From assembly GCA_963728475.1 (NCBI GenBank), contig CAVSKL010000003.1:434001-498000 (forward strand): a stretch of DNA of 64,000 bases, in the 5' to 3' direction. The position numbers were made by a program, and so were the translations under genes. The notes beneath the pieces are model-generated. The model ran no database searches, was not told the DNA's origin, and saw only the letters and a program-made list of their open reading frames with translations. This stretch comes from CAVSKL01 sp963728475 [NCBI: Candidatus Eiseniibacteriota bacterium]. Its GTDB lineage: Bacteria > Eisenbacteria > RBG-16-71-46 > JABDJR01. Positions 8,295 to 16,800 of this stretch are shown here, piece after piece. Within the stretch, counting starts at the first letter, position 1, and each line of letters begins with the position of its first letter.

Positions 8295-9250
8295 TGGATG
8301 CGACCGCCCTCCGGGGCCCGAACCAAAACGGCGCCTGGATCGAGATGGATTCGGTCACGTTGTACCGAGGCGGCCGGCTGGTCCTCGACGACGTCACCGC
8401 CCACCTCGGCGGGCGCGCGGTCGGGCTGGTGGGAGCCAACGGCGCCGGCAAGTCGAGCCTGATCGGCACGCTTCTGGGCGTGCTCAAGCCGCGGTCGGGA
8501 AGGGTCCGGGTGCTCGGGCTCGAACTGCCGGGGAGCGCCATGGAGGTGCGGGCGCGGACCGGGGTCATGGCCGAGCAGGCGGGCATCTTTCCCGGCGGCT
8601 CCGGGGTGGAGGCGGTGGCTTTCGCCGGCATGCTGAGCGGGCTCTCCCGCCGCGAAGCGCTCCGGCGGGCCCACCGCGCCCTGGACGCCCTGGACGTGGG
8701 GGAGGAGCGCTACCGGCGGACCAAGGGGTATTCCACCGGCATGCGGCAGCGGACCAAGCTCGCCATGAGCCTGGTTCACGATCCCCAGACCCTGATTCTC
8801 GACGAGCCCACCGTGGGCCTGGATCCGCCGGGACGGATGCAGCTTCTCCACCTCATCCGCGACCTGCGCGACGAGGGGCGGCGGATCCTGGTCAGCACCC
8901 ACATCCTTCACGACGCCGAGTTCCTCTGCGACGAGCTGTTGCTGCTGGAGGGGGGCGGGGTGGCCTACTACGGCCCGGTGGCCGACCTCATGGGGAAGGG
9001 CTCGGAGCTGCTGGTCGCGCGCGGAGAGGGCCTGGACGAGGCCTTCGCGGCGCGGCTCGAGGCCGCCGGTTTTGCCGTCCGCAAGCGCGACCCCGGCGAG
9101 CTGGTGTTCGAGGCGGGCCCGAACGCCGATCTCATGGACTTCTGGCGGCTGGCCGCGGAGCGCGGGGCGGCGGTGCGCCACCTGGGAACCGACATCCCCA
9201 CCCTCGAGGACGCGGTGGTCTCGGTCATGGAGCGCGGCCGTGCCGGTTGA
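8294..9250 (+). CDS. ABC transporter ATP-binding protein
   Basis: A 318-residue protein. Walker A is GANGAGKSS, the signature is YSTGMRQR (the LSGGQ position), Walker B is LILDEPTVGLDPP and the switch His is in STHILHD. The C-terminal 80 residues after the ATPase core fit the extension of ABC-2 export ATPases (CcmA/NatA-like). The start codon overlaps the upstream permease stop, and the last 11 bases overlap the next permease. It couples ATP hydrolysis to the adjacent permeases; substrate unknown. Confidence 0.85.
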   Translation: MDATALRGPNQNGAWIEMDSVTLYRGGRLVLDDVTAHLGGRAVGLVGANGAGKSSLIGTLLGVLKPRSGRVRVLGLELPGSAMEVRARTGVMAEQAGIFPGGSGVEAVAFAGMLSGLSRREALRRAHRALDALDVGEERYRRTKGYSTGMRQRTKLAMSLVHDPQTLILDEPTVGLDPPGRMQLLHLIRDLRDEGRRILVSTHILHDAEFLCDELLLLEGGGVAYYGPVADLMGKGSELLVARGEGLDEAFAARLEAAGFAVRKRDPGELVFEAGPNADLMDFWRLAAERGAAVRHLGTDIPTLEDAVVSVMERGRAG

Positions 9251-10034
9251 ACGAATCTCCCCGTCCCACTGGCACGTGATCCGCGCCATCGCCCGGCGCG
9301 AGATGGGGATCGCTTCCCGGCGGAAGCTGGTGAGGTTGCTCTTCCTGTTCAGCATCCTCCCGCCCCTGATCCTGGGGGTGCTCCTGGTGGTGCGGGTGAT
9401 GGCCAAGAAATCGATGGGGGTGGACCTGGGGTGGGACCCGGTGCTGCGATTCCTGATCGCGCAATCGTTGCCGGTGGCGCTCCTGAGCCTGGGGCTGGGG
9501 ACGCCGCTGGTGGCGCGGGATCGTTCCGAGGACGTGCTCTACCTCTACGCGGTGCGGCCGGTGCTCCCCTGGCACTACACGGTGGGGAAGATGCTCGCGG
9601 TGGCCGCGCCCGCGCTCCTGTTGCTCTTCCTTCCCGGGGTCCTGATCGCGGTGCTCCGGCAGGGGGTGATGCCGGAGATGGTGACCACCGGCCAGTCGCT
9701 GGCGCTCACCGCCAAGATCGCCCTCGCTTCCGTCTTCCTCGCCGCGGGATTCGCGGGGGTGACGGTGGGCCCGAGCGCGGCCACCAAGCGCGCGCGGTGG
9801 GCGATCCTCCTCGCCGCCGCGTTCCTGATCATCCCCGACACCGTGGTCCAGGCGATCTGGCACGACGGTGCCTGGGCGCTCAGCCCGATCTCCGCGGGCA
9901 GGGATCTCCTCACCTCGCTTCTCGGCGACCTGGGCTTCACCCGTGGGCTGGTGGCGGCGGTGGTGCTGGTGCTCTATGCGGCGGCGGGGTCGCTGGTGAC
10001 CATGGCCTCGGTGCGCCGCGAGATGATTCCATGA
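9240..10034 (+). CDS. ABC transporter permease subunit (ABC-2-like)
   Basis: About 264 residues from GTG 9240 (VPVERISPSHWHVI), inside the end of the ATPase gene. Six membrane segments are visible, such as 'LLFLFSILPPLILGVLLVV', 'MLAVAAPALLLLFLPGVLIAV' and 'GLVAAVVLVLYAAAGSLVTM'. The cytosolic N-terminus IARREMGIASRRK is of the kind that precedes the first helix in ABC-2 permeases. It differs in sequence from the first permease, so the operon may encode a heteromeric channel or two exporters. The stop overlaps the next ATG. Confidence 0.75.
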   Translation: MPVERISPSHWHVIRAIARREMGIASRRKLVRLLFLFSILPPLILGVLLVVRVMAKKSMGVDLGWDPVLRFLIAQSLPVALLSLGLGTPLVARDRSEDVLYLYAVRPVLPWHYTVGKMLAVAAPALLLLFLPGVLIAVLRQGVMPEMVTTGQSLALTAKIALASVFLAAGFAGVTVGPSAATKRARWAILLAAAFLIIPDTVVQAIWHDGAWALSPISAGRDLLTSLLGDLGFTRGLVAAVVLVLYAAAGSLVTMASVRREMIP

Positions 10035-11011
10035 CCGGCGCGGCAGCCTCTTTTCGCGACGACCGCGCCCCCGCGGCCCCGATCGTACTCGCCGGGGTGA
10101 GCGTGTTCTACGGCGAGGTGGTGGGGCTGAGCAACATGACCCTGGACATCGCCCCCGGTATCACCGGGGTGGTGGGGCCGAACGGGAGCGGCAAGACCAC
10201 CCTCATGCGGGTCCTCACCGGCCTGGTCACTCCGGTCGAGGGGACGGTGCGGGTCCTGGGGGGCGATCCCTTCACGCACGCGGCGGTGCGGACGCGGACC
10301 CGGCTCGTGCCCGCCACCGAGTGCTTCCACACCGGGCTCTCGGGGCGGAGGAACCTGGAGATCGCGTTCCTGGCTCGCGGGGCGGCGCGGAGCCCGGCGC
10401 GCGAGCTGGCCGCGATCGCCCTCGAACGGGTGCGGCTCGTCCCCGACGGCGACCGGAAGGTCGGCACCTACTCGCGGGGCATGCGGCAGCGGCTGAAGCT
10501 GGGGCTGGCGCTGGCCGACGAGTCCGACCTGGTGCTCCTCGACGAGCCCTTCCTGGGGGTGGACCCGCCCAGCCGGCGCCAGCTTCGCGACCTGATCCTG
10601 CATCTGGGGGAGAGCGGGCGCACCGTGCTCGTGTCCTCCCATGTCCTCCACGAGGTCGAGTCGCTCACCGACCGGGTGGGGATCCTGGCCCACGGCCGGC
10701 TTCTGGGCTTTGGGAGGGTGGCCGAACTCCTGGTGGAACTCCGCGACCGGCACCCCCACCGGGTGCAGCTCACCGGACCCGACCCGCGCGCCCTGGCCGC
10801 CGCGCTGGTGGCCGCTCCCCACGTGCGCGAGGTGCGGATCACCGGGCCCGAGCGGGTGGAGTTCGTGACCGAGCGCCCGGAGACCGCCTACCGCGAGATC
10901 GCCGCCCTGGTGGCGGGAACCGGGGTGCCGGTGCGCCGGCTGGAGACCCTGGACAACACGCTCGAGGCGGTCTTCCGCCACGTCACCGCCGCCGGCACCC
11001 GCCGGCTCTAG
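10031..11011 (+). CDS. ABC transporter ATP-binding protein
   Basis: A 326-residue protein. Walker A is GPNGSGKTT, the signature YSRGMRQR, Walker B LVLLDEPFLGVDPP and the switch His SSHVLHE. The C-terminal domain ('HRVQLTGPDPRALAAALVA', then VRRLETLDNTLEAVF) is typical of ABC-2 exporter ATPases. ATG 10031 overlaps the upstream permease stop (ATGA). It is the last gene of the four-gene operon and is followed by a strong hairpin at 11080-11108. Confidence 0.85.
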   Translation: MTGAAASFRDDRAPAAPIVLAGVSVFYGEVVGLSNMTLDIAPGITGVVGPNGSGKTTLMRVLTGLVTPVEGTVRVLGGDPFTHAAVRTRTRLVPATECFHTGLSGRRNLEIAFLARGAARSPARELAAIALERVRLVPDGDRKVGTYSRGMRQRLKLGLALADESDLVLLDEPFLGVDPPSRRQLRDLILHLGESGRTVLVSSHVLHEVESLTDRVGILAHGRLLGFGRVAELLVELRDRHPHRVQLTGPDPRALAAALVAAPHVREVRITGPERVEFVTERPETAYREIAALVAGTGVPVRRLETLDNTLEAVFRHVTAAGTRRL

Positions 11012-11079
11012 CCAGGCCCACCCGGACGCGGCCGCTCCGGTGCGCCCGAAGGGACCGCGAGGGGCGGCCGAAAAGAGAC

Positions 11080-11108
11080 GGGGCGCCGGCCCCTCGGACC
11101 GGCGCCCC
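11080..11108. terminator. Bidirectional terminator between the ABC operon and the methyltransferase gene
   Basis: A perfect 10-bp stem GGGGCGCCGG/CCGGCGCCCC with a 9-base loop. On the minus strand it is followed by CGTCTCTTTT, a usable U-tract for the methyltransferase transcript. On the plus strand the tail is GC-rich. Confidence 0.65.
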
Positions 11109-11132
11109 CGGCGTTCACGGCGAGCCGCGAGC

Positions 11133-12206
11133 TTACGGCCTCGCCTCCAGGATCAGGTTGAAGGGCGTCTCCGCCGCCCGGCGCACCGAGCGGAATCCCC
11201 CCTCCCGGATCACCGCTTGCAGGCGCTCCGGGCCCGCCTGCGCCCCCAGCGCCGCGCCCACCTCCTGGGCCAGCGACGCGGGCGTGCAGACCAGGGTCGA
11301 GGCGGCGTAGAAGAGCCGCCCCACCGGGTTCAGGTTGTCCTCGACCTTGTCCCCGGCCCGCGGCTCCACGATCATCCACGTCCCGTCGGAGGCCAGCGAC
11401 CGGTGGACGTGGGCCGCCGCCCCCACCGGGTCGCCCATGTCGTGGAGGCAGTCGAAGCACGCCACCAGGTCGTAGGGGCCGCCGGTGAAGGTCTTGCTGG
11501 TCGCGACCTCGAAGCGGACGTTGCCGTCGAGCCCGGCCGCCCGGGCTCGCTCCCGGGCCCGGGCCACCGAGTGCTCGTGGTAGTCGAAGCCGGTGAAGCG
11601 CGATTCGGGATAGGCCTTGGCCATGAGGATGGTCGAGGCCCCGAACCCGCAGCCCACGTCGGCCACGTTCGCCCCCGCGCGGAGCCGCGCCTCCACCTCG
11701 TCCAGGGCGGGAATCCACTCCGGAACCAGGTGGGCGGCGTAGCCGGCGCGGAAGAACCGCTCCGTGCCCTCGTAGAGTTCCGAGTCGTGCTCGTGCCACC
11801 CAACTCCCTTGCCGGACTTGAAGGCCTGCGTGATGGCCTCCTGGTCCCGGGTGGCGGCCAGCGCCACCTGGAAGAGGCCCGGGAGGTAGACCGGGCTCCC
11901 CTCGTCGGCCAGGGCGAACGCCTGCTCCGGGCTCAGCGAGTACCGCCCGGTGCCGGCGTCGTAGGTCACGTAACCTCCGGCGGCCTGGGCATTCAACCAC
12001 TCGCGCACGTAGCGCTCGCTGGCGCCGGCGCGCCGGGCCAGGCCCTCGGAGGTGGTGGGCCCGCCCGCGGCCAGTCCCTTGTAGAGGCCGGCCTTCTCTC
12101 CGATCAGGACCAGCGCCGTGTTGAGCGTCCCGCCGGCGTCCACCACCACCTTGCCCAGGAACGCCTCCAGCTTGCCGTGGTCCACCGCGTTGACTTCGGG
12201 ATTCAT
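11133..12206 (-). CDS. Class I SAM-dependent methyltransferase with N-terminal winged-helix-like domain
   Basis: 357 residues from ATG 12206, preceded by GAGGGAG. The N-terminal ~90 residues ('GLYKGLAAGGPTTSEGLARR', 'ASERYVREWLNAQAAGGYV') form the dimerisation/winged-helix region of O-methyltransferase-like proteins. Motif I VADVGCGFGAS is near residue 190, with an acidic residue in FTGFDYHE and a later CFDCLHDMGDP. Small-molecule methylation is likely; the acceptor is unknown. Start lies 14 bases after the stop of the secreted protein gene, so the two are probably co-transcribed. Confidence 0.8.
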   Translation of the reverse strand: MNPEVNAVDHGKLEAFLGKVVVDAGGTLNTALVLIGEKAGLYKGLAAGGPTTSEGLARRAGASERYVREWLNAQAAGGYVTYDAGTGRYSLSPEQAFALADEGSPVYLPGLFQVALAATRDQEAITQAFKSGKGVGWHEHDSELYEGTERFFRAGYAAHLVPEWIPALDEVEARLRAGANVADVGCGFGASTILMAKAYPESRFTGFDYHEHSVARARERARAAGLDGNVRFEVATSKTFTGGPYDLVACFDCLHDMGDPVGAAAHVHRSLASDGTWMIVEPRAGDKVEDNLNPVGRLFYAASTLVCTPASLAQEVGAALGAQAGPERLQAVIREGGFRSVRRAAETPFNLILEARP

Positions 12207-12220
12207 GGGTTCTCCCTCCC

Positions 12221-12649
12221 TCAGGGCAGCAGCATGCCGGTGAAGGACTCGGTCATCGTCTTGCCGTCCTTGTCCGTCCAGGTGAACTGCCCGGTGACGG
12301 CTTCGTTCTTCACCGTGCCCGACCAGGCCATGGTGCCGTCGGTGGGGCTCTGGGCGGTGCACTCGAACAGGGTTCCGCCGGCGCCGGCGTGGGCGGTGTA
12401 CTTCTCCTTGGAGAAGTGGTACGGACGGCACTCGGTGGAGAGGAAGTAGCCGCGGCCGAAGACCAGGATGTCGGGATGGTCCGGGGTGCCGTCGGGCTTG
12501 GTGCCGGTGACCTCGAAGGTCATCCCGTCCAGGGCGGCCTTCATCGCCGGCATGGACGGCTTCTTGTCCGCCCCTCCCTTGGCCAGCGCGGTGCCGGCCA
12601 GCGCCGCCAAGGCGAGAGGAAGGGCCAGGAAACGAATCGCGCGATGCAT
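12221..12649 (-). CDS. Small secreted protein of unknown function
   Basis: A 142-residue protein. A Sec signal peptide 'MHRAIRFLALPLALAALAGT' ends near ALAKGG. The mature part contains 'DGMTFEVTGTKPDGTPDHPD', 'TVKNEAVTGQFTWTDKDGKT' and a repeated WSG/WTD beta pattern, so it is probably a small beta-rich periplasmic domain. Two cysteines (TEC, FEC) could form a disulphide. RBS AAGGAG precedes ATG 12649. It lies immediately upstream of the methyltransferase. I do not recognise the family. Confidence 0.7.
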   Translation of the reverse strand: MHRAIRFLALPLALAALAGTALAKGGADKKPSMPAMKAALDGMTFEVTGTKPDGTPDHPDILVFGRGYFLSTECRPYHFSKEKYTAHAGAGGTLFECTAQSPTDGTMAWSGTVKNEAVTGQFTWTDKDGKTMTESFTGMLLP

Positions 12650-12795
12650 GGGGATCTCCTTTCGTCGGGGTACGAGGGGACCGCACCACTACACCTCATC
12701 CGGGACGGGGGAATGAAGCCGCATGTTCATGCGGGGCCCGGGCCGGCGGCCCGATCCGGCGTCGTGCGCCCCGTGCGGGGTCTCGGGCGGGAGGC

Positions 12796-13440
12796 TCAGC
12801 GGAAGAGGCCGCTCCGGATCGCCTTCGCCACCGCTTCCGACTTCGAGTGGACGTGGAGCTTCTCGTAGATCCCGCGGATATGGAAGCGCACGGTGTCCTG
12901 GCTCAGCACCAGCTCGGCGGCGGCGGTCTTGTAGCTGTGGCCGTCGGCCAGAAGCTTGAGCACCTGGAGCTCGCGGGGGGAGAGGCGGCGGCCGGGGTCG
13001 CGCGGAGGAGCCGCGCGCTGGAACATGGCGACCACTTTGCGGGCGACATCCGGGGACATGGGGGCGCCTCCGGCGTGGACCTCGCGCACCGCCTCCAGGA
13101 GCCGCGCCGGCGGCGTGTCCTTCAACAGGTAGCCGCACGCCCCCGCGCAGATCGCCTCGAAGATCCGTTCGTTGTCCGAGAACACGGTGAGCATGAGGAT
13201 CTGGAGTTCGGGACGCCGGTCCTTGAGCCGTCCCACCCCCTCCAGGCCGGACATCCCGGGGAGCCCGATGTCCACCAGGGCGACGTCGGAGCCGGCCGGC
13301 GCCTCCGAGGCGAGGGCGGCCTCCATGGAGTCGAAGCTCCCGCTCACCCGGAGCCCGGGGGCGGCGGCGACGAGCGCGGCCAGACCCTCGCGCACCGGGG
13401 CCACGTCCTCGATCATCAGCACCCGGATCGATCTGGGCAT
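12796..13440 (-). CDS. NarL/LuxR-family response regulator
   Basis: 214 residues from ATG 13440. The receiver domain has the acidic pair IED (11-12), phospho-acceptor D57 in ALVDIGLPGMSG, the Thr in MLTVFSD and Lys in YLLKDTPP. The C-terminal LuxR HTH reads LSPRELQVLKLLADGHS and 'TVRFHIRGIYEKLHVHSKSE'. It is 85 bases downstream of the propeller sensor kinase on the same strand, so it is its likely partner. It presumably activates surface or nutrient genes, possibly including the divergent M16 peptidases (inference). A short hairpin CCGCAT/ATGCGG (12719-12734) lies beyond its stop. Confidence 0.9.
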   Translation of the reverse strand: MPRSIRVLMIEDVAPVREGLAALVAAAPGLRVSGSFDSMEAALASEAPAGSDVALVDIGLPGMSGLEGVGRLKDRRPELQILMLTVFSDNERIFEAICAGACGYLLKDTPPARLLEAVREVHAGGAPMSPDVARKVVAMFQRAAPPRDPGRRLSPRELQVLKLLADGHSYKTAAAELVLSQDTVRFHIRGIYEKLHVHSKSEAVAKAIRSGLFR

Positions 13441-13525
13441 GCTCACCTCGCCGGCGGGAAGGGTGGAGGAAGGCGGACCGCGCGAGAACCATGCCTCATC
13501 CGTCCGGTCCCGCGCCACCGCCCGT

Positions 13526-16500
13526 TCATGCGGGGGGCCTCGGGCGGGATCGCCGGATGCCGGGGATGCGGCGGCGGAAACCCGGCCACCGGCCCCTCCC
13601 CAGGGGCGCCTCCAGCCGCACCGCGGCTCCCTCCCCCGGGGCGGACTCCACCGTGCAGCGGCCGCCCAGGGCCGCCGCCCGGGCTTCCAGGTTCCCCAGG
13701 CCGTTGCCGGAGAGCCGCGCGGCGGCGGGGTCGAAGCCCCGGCCGTCGTCCCGGACCGTGAGATCGAGCCGGTTCCCCTCGACCCGGAGGCAAACCGCCA
13801 TCCGGCGCGCTCCGGCGTGGCGGGCCACGTTGGTCACCGTCTCCTGGAAGAAGAGGAGCAGGTGCCGGCGGCGGTCGGGGCCGAGCCCGATCCCCCGCAA
13901 TTCGCGGTCGAGAGGGACGTCGAAGTCGGTCTCCACCCCGGCCGCCCGGAGCAGGTTGAACGCGGTCTGCCGCATGCGCCGGACCAGGTCCAGGAGCCGG
14001 TCCCGGCGCGGGTCCACCGACCACACGATGTCGTTCATGGACTGGCGCAGCGCCCGCGCCCGTCCCGCGGTGTGGTCGAGGAGCGCGTCGGAAGCCTGGG
14101 TCGCGTCGCCGCGGGCCACCTCGCTCAGGATCGCGATCTCGGCCAAGCCCGACCCGACCTCGTCGTGGAGATCGAGGGCGATCCGGCGACGGATCCCTTC
14201 CAGGGCCAGGATCCGGCGCACCCGGGCCCGGTGCCAGGCGAGGGCGGCCAGGAGGACCCTTAGGGCCGCCAGGGTCAGGAACCACGCGCGCTGGTAGAGC
14301 GGAGGGAGCACGGTGAAGGACACCGAGGCCTCGGCGGGGCCGGAAGGCGACCGGAGATCCAGCGCCTGCACCCGGAACCGGTACCGGCCGGGCGCGAGAT
14401 GGGCGAAGTTCACCGAACGCTCGCCCCCGGTGTCGTGGAACCCGGAGTCGGCCCCCTCCAGCCGGTAGCGATAGCGGAGCGGTGTCCCGGGCCGGTAACG
14501 GAGCCCCACGAACTCCACCGCGAGGTGGTCGTGGGCGGGGGAGAGGACCAAGCCGCCGAGCGCGGTGGTGCCCCGCCCGCTCAGCATCGCTTCGCGGTCG
14601 TCCACCCGCACCCGGCTCAGGTACACCCGCGGGGCCGGGGGAGGAGGCGGGTCGCCGGCCGGGTCGAGCCGGGAGAGCCCGCCCGAGGTGGCGATCCAGA
14701 TCCGCCCCTGGCGGTCGGCCAGGCCGTGGTTCACCACCTCCCCGGCCAAGCCGTCGGCGGTGGTGAAGTGGACCACCCCGCCGTGGAGGGGGTCGAGGCG
14801 GTCCAGCCCGCGCCCGGTGGCGAGATAGATCCGCCCCGCCCGGTCCTCGGCCACCCACCACACCGTCTCGCTGGCCAGTCCCTGCGGGGTGGAGTAGTTC
14901 TCGAACTCCGGGCGGTCGGCGTCCGGATCGCGGGTCATCGACACCCCGCGGTTGCGGAGGCCCAGCCACAGCCGCCCGCGAGAGTCCTGGAACAGGCAGC
15001 GGGCCTCGGTCTCGGGAAGGCCGGGGCCGGGGGCGAGCGTTTCCGCCCGCCCCTCCCGGAGGCGCACGATCCCCTGGAAGCCGGCCACCCACACCGTGCC
15101 TCCGCGGTCCTCGAAGATCTGTCGCGGCGCGAAGCCCGGGATGGAGGGAAGCGCGACCGGCTCCAGCCGGGGCGCCCCGCCCCCGTCCACCCGGCCGCAG
15201 AACAGCCCGCCGTCGCCCATCCCCACCCACAGGCGTCCGGCGACGCGGTCCACCCAGAGCCCGAGCACCAGGCGCCCGGCCGCGGGGCCCGGCACCGCCC
15301 GTGCGCGGGTGAAGTCCAGATCGGGCCCCGGGATCCGGTAGAGGCCCCGGTCGGTCCCCGCCCACCAGTCCCCGGCGGCGTCCCGGTCCAGCCGGTAGTT
15401 GAGGTTGGCGAAGCGCGGGTCGCTGGACCCCGGGACCGGGATGGCGCCGTCGCCGGACACTTCCACCACCCCGAGGCTGCCGGTGGCGTAGATGCGCCCG
15501 TCCACCCCTTCCGCGGTCAGGGTGCGCTCCAGCCCGCCGGTCTCCTCCCCGGCCAGGCTCACGATGCGCTCCCCCGAGTACTCGCACACCCCCACCGCGT
15601 TGGTGCCGATCCAGAGATTCCCCTCGTCGTCCTCGAGAAGCGTGCGCACGTAGCTGTCGGGAAGCCCCTCGCGGACGGTGTAGACCCGGGTGCGCCCGCC
15701 CGCATAGCGCACCAGCCCCCGCCTGGTGCCCACCCACAGGTCCCCGGCGCGGCCGGCGAGGAGGCAGCGGATCTCCCCGGGATGGAGCAGCTTGACCGGG
15801 AGGGGGCTCCATCCGGCCGCCGGCTCCCGCCCGCCGCCGTCCCGGCTCACCCACACGCCGGTGGAGTCGGCGAGGTAGAGCGCCCCGTCCGAGGCCTCGG
15901 CCAGCGCGATCACCGAGGCCGGGCGCGGGCGGCCCGGCCACAGGACCGGCTCCGGCCGGTTCCCGGCCATCCGGTACAGGGCTCCCCCGGCGGCGAGCCA
16001 TACCGAACCGTCCCGGCGGCAGAGGCCGGCCTCGGGTAAGGCGGGAAGGGGGATGGGGGCGAAGCGCAGGCTGTCCCCGGCCGGATCGCCGCGGAAGACC
16101 CCGGCCAGGGTGAGGCACCAGAGCGAGCCGGGGCGGTCGAAGAACAGGTTGAACACCTCGCCGGCGCGGCGGGCGGTGTCGGGGCGGAAGGCGCGGAAAC
16201 GGGGGAGGCCGGCGGGGCCGGGATCGTCGAGCCGCGCCACCCCCGCCCCCCAGTCCGCCGCCCACATGCGGCCGGCGGAGTCCTCGGCCACCGCGAACAA
16301 CGCCGGGCGCTCGAGCCCGGCCTCGAACCCGTAGTTCACGAACCGGTAGCCGTCGAAGCGGCTCAATCCTTCCCAGGTGCCGAACCAGAGGTAGCCCCAG
16401 CGATCCTGGTGAATGGAGGTGACGCGGCTGTGGGCGAGCCCGTCGCGCACGTCCAAGCGGCGGAGCGGCACTTCCTGGGCAAGGCCGGCTCCGGCGGACC

Positions 16501-16561
16501 ACGTGGAGGCGATGAGAAGGAGGGCGGCGCCGGCGAGGGCGCGCCCCCGGCGGGGATGCAT
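13526..16561 (-). CDS. Hybrid-architecture sensor histidine kinase with periplasmic two-component propeller
   Basis: 1,011 residues from ATG 16561. There is a signal peptide (ALLLIASTWSAGAGLAQ), then about a dozen Reg_prop blades with repeats such as 'DRWGYLWFGTWEGLSRFDGY', 'DDEGNLWIGTNAVGV' and 'DRAGRIYLATGRGLDRLDP'. A Y_Y_Y domain ('YRYRLEGADSGFHDTGGE') and one membrane helix (FLTLAALRVLLAALAW) follow. The cytosolic HisKA_3 box is ALDLHDEVGSGLAEIAILSE, and the HATPase has ETVTNVARHA, DDGRGFDP and GNGLGNLEARA. This architecture senses extracellular polysaccharide or related ligands in Bacteroidetes-like bacteria. The paired regulator follows on the same strand. Confidence 0.9.
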   Translation of the reverse strand: MHPRRGRALAGAALLLIASTWSAGAGLAQEVPLRRLDVRDGLAHSRVTSIHQDRWGYLWFGTWEGLSRFDGYRFVNYGFEAGLERPALFAVAEDSAGRMWAADWGAGVARLDDPGPAGLPRFRAFRPDTARRAGEVFNLFFDRPGSLWCLTLAGVFRGDPAGDSLRFAPIPLPALPEAGLCRRDGSVWLAAGGALYRMAGNRPEPVLWPGRPRPASVIALAEASDGALYLADSTGVWVSRDGGGREPAAGWSPLPVKLLHPGEIRCLLAGRAGDLWVGTRRGLVRYAGGRTRVYTVREGLPDSYVRTLLEDDEGNLWIGTNAVGVCEYSGERIVSLAGEETGGLERTLTAEGVDGRIYATGSLGVVEVSGDGAIPVPGSSDPRFANLNYRLDRDAAGDWWAGTDRGLYRIPGPDLDFTRARAVPGPAAGRLVLGLWVDRVAGRLWVGMGDGGLFCGRVDGGGAPRLEPVALPSIPGFAPRQIFEDRGGTVWVAGFQGIVRLREGRAETLAPGPGLPETEARCLFQDSRGRLWLGLRNRGVSMTRDPDADRPEFENYSTPQGLASETVWWVAEDRAGRIYLATGRGLDRLDPLHGGVVHFTTADGLAGEVVNHGLADRQGRIWIATSGGLSRLDPAGDPPPPPAPRVYLSRVRVDDREAMLSGRGTTALGGLVLSPAHDHLAVEFVGLRYRPGTPLRYRYRLEGADSGFHDTGGERSVNFAHLAPGRYRFRVQALDLRSPSGPAEASVSFTVLPPLYQRAWFLTLAALRVLLAALAWHRARVRRILALEGIRRRIALDLHDEVGSGLAEIAILSEVARGDATQASDALLDHTAGRARALRQSMNDIVWSVDPRRDRLLDLVRRMRQTAFNLLRAAGVETDFDVPLDRELRGIGLGPDRRRHLLLFFQETVTNVARHAGARRMAVCLRVEGNRLDLTVRDDGRGFDPAAARLSGNGLGNLEARAAALGGRCTVESAPGEGAAVRLEAPLGRGRWPGFRRRIPGIRRSRPRPPA

Positions 16562-16698
16562 CGTGTTCGGGTCCGGTCGTCGGGCGCGGAGGCGGTCCCC
16601 GCGCCGAGCGGAATCATAGCCGACCCCCATCCGCCGGATGAGCGGGGCTCGTCGCCGGTCGTCTTAACCATTTGTGGCCCTGACGGTTGCCCGGCCGG

Positions 16699-16747
16699 TT
16701 TCCCCGGGGAAAACGCCCTCGTGGGCTCCGGCCGGAGGCGGTACAAT
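16699..16747 (+). promoter_or_regulatory. Regulatory region of the M16 operon: palindrome plus -10 element
   Basis: The perfect palindrome TTTCCCCGGGGAAA (16699-16712) lies about 30 bp upstream of a good -10 TACAAT (16742-16747), which in turn is 54 bases before ATG 16801. No convincing -35 is seen at 17 bp, so the palindrome could bind an activator (inference). The 239-bp gap also serves the divergent sensor kinase. Confidence 0.4.
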
Positions 16748-16800
16748 GCCAGCCCCTCATCCATCCGACGCTTCCCTTTCCGAACAGTCCGGAGGATTTC

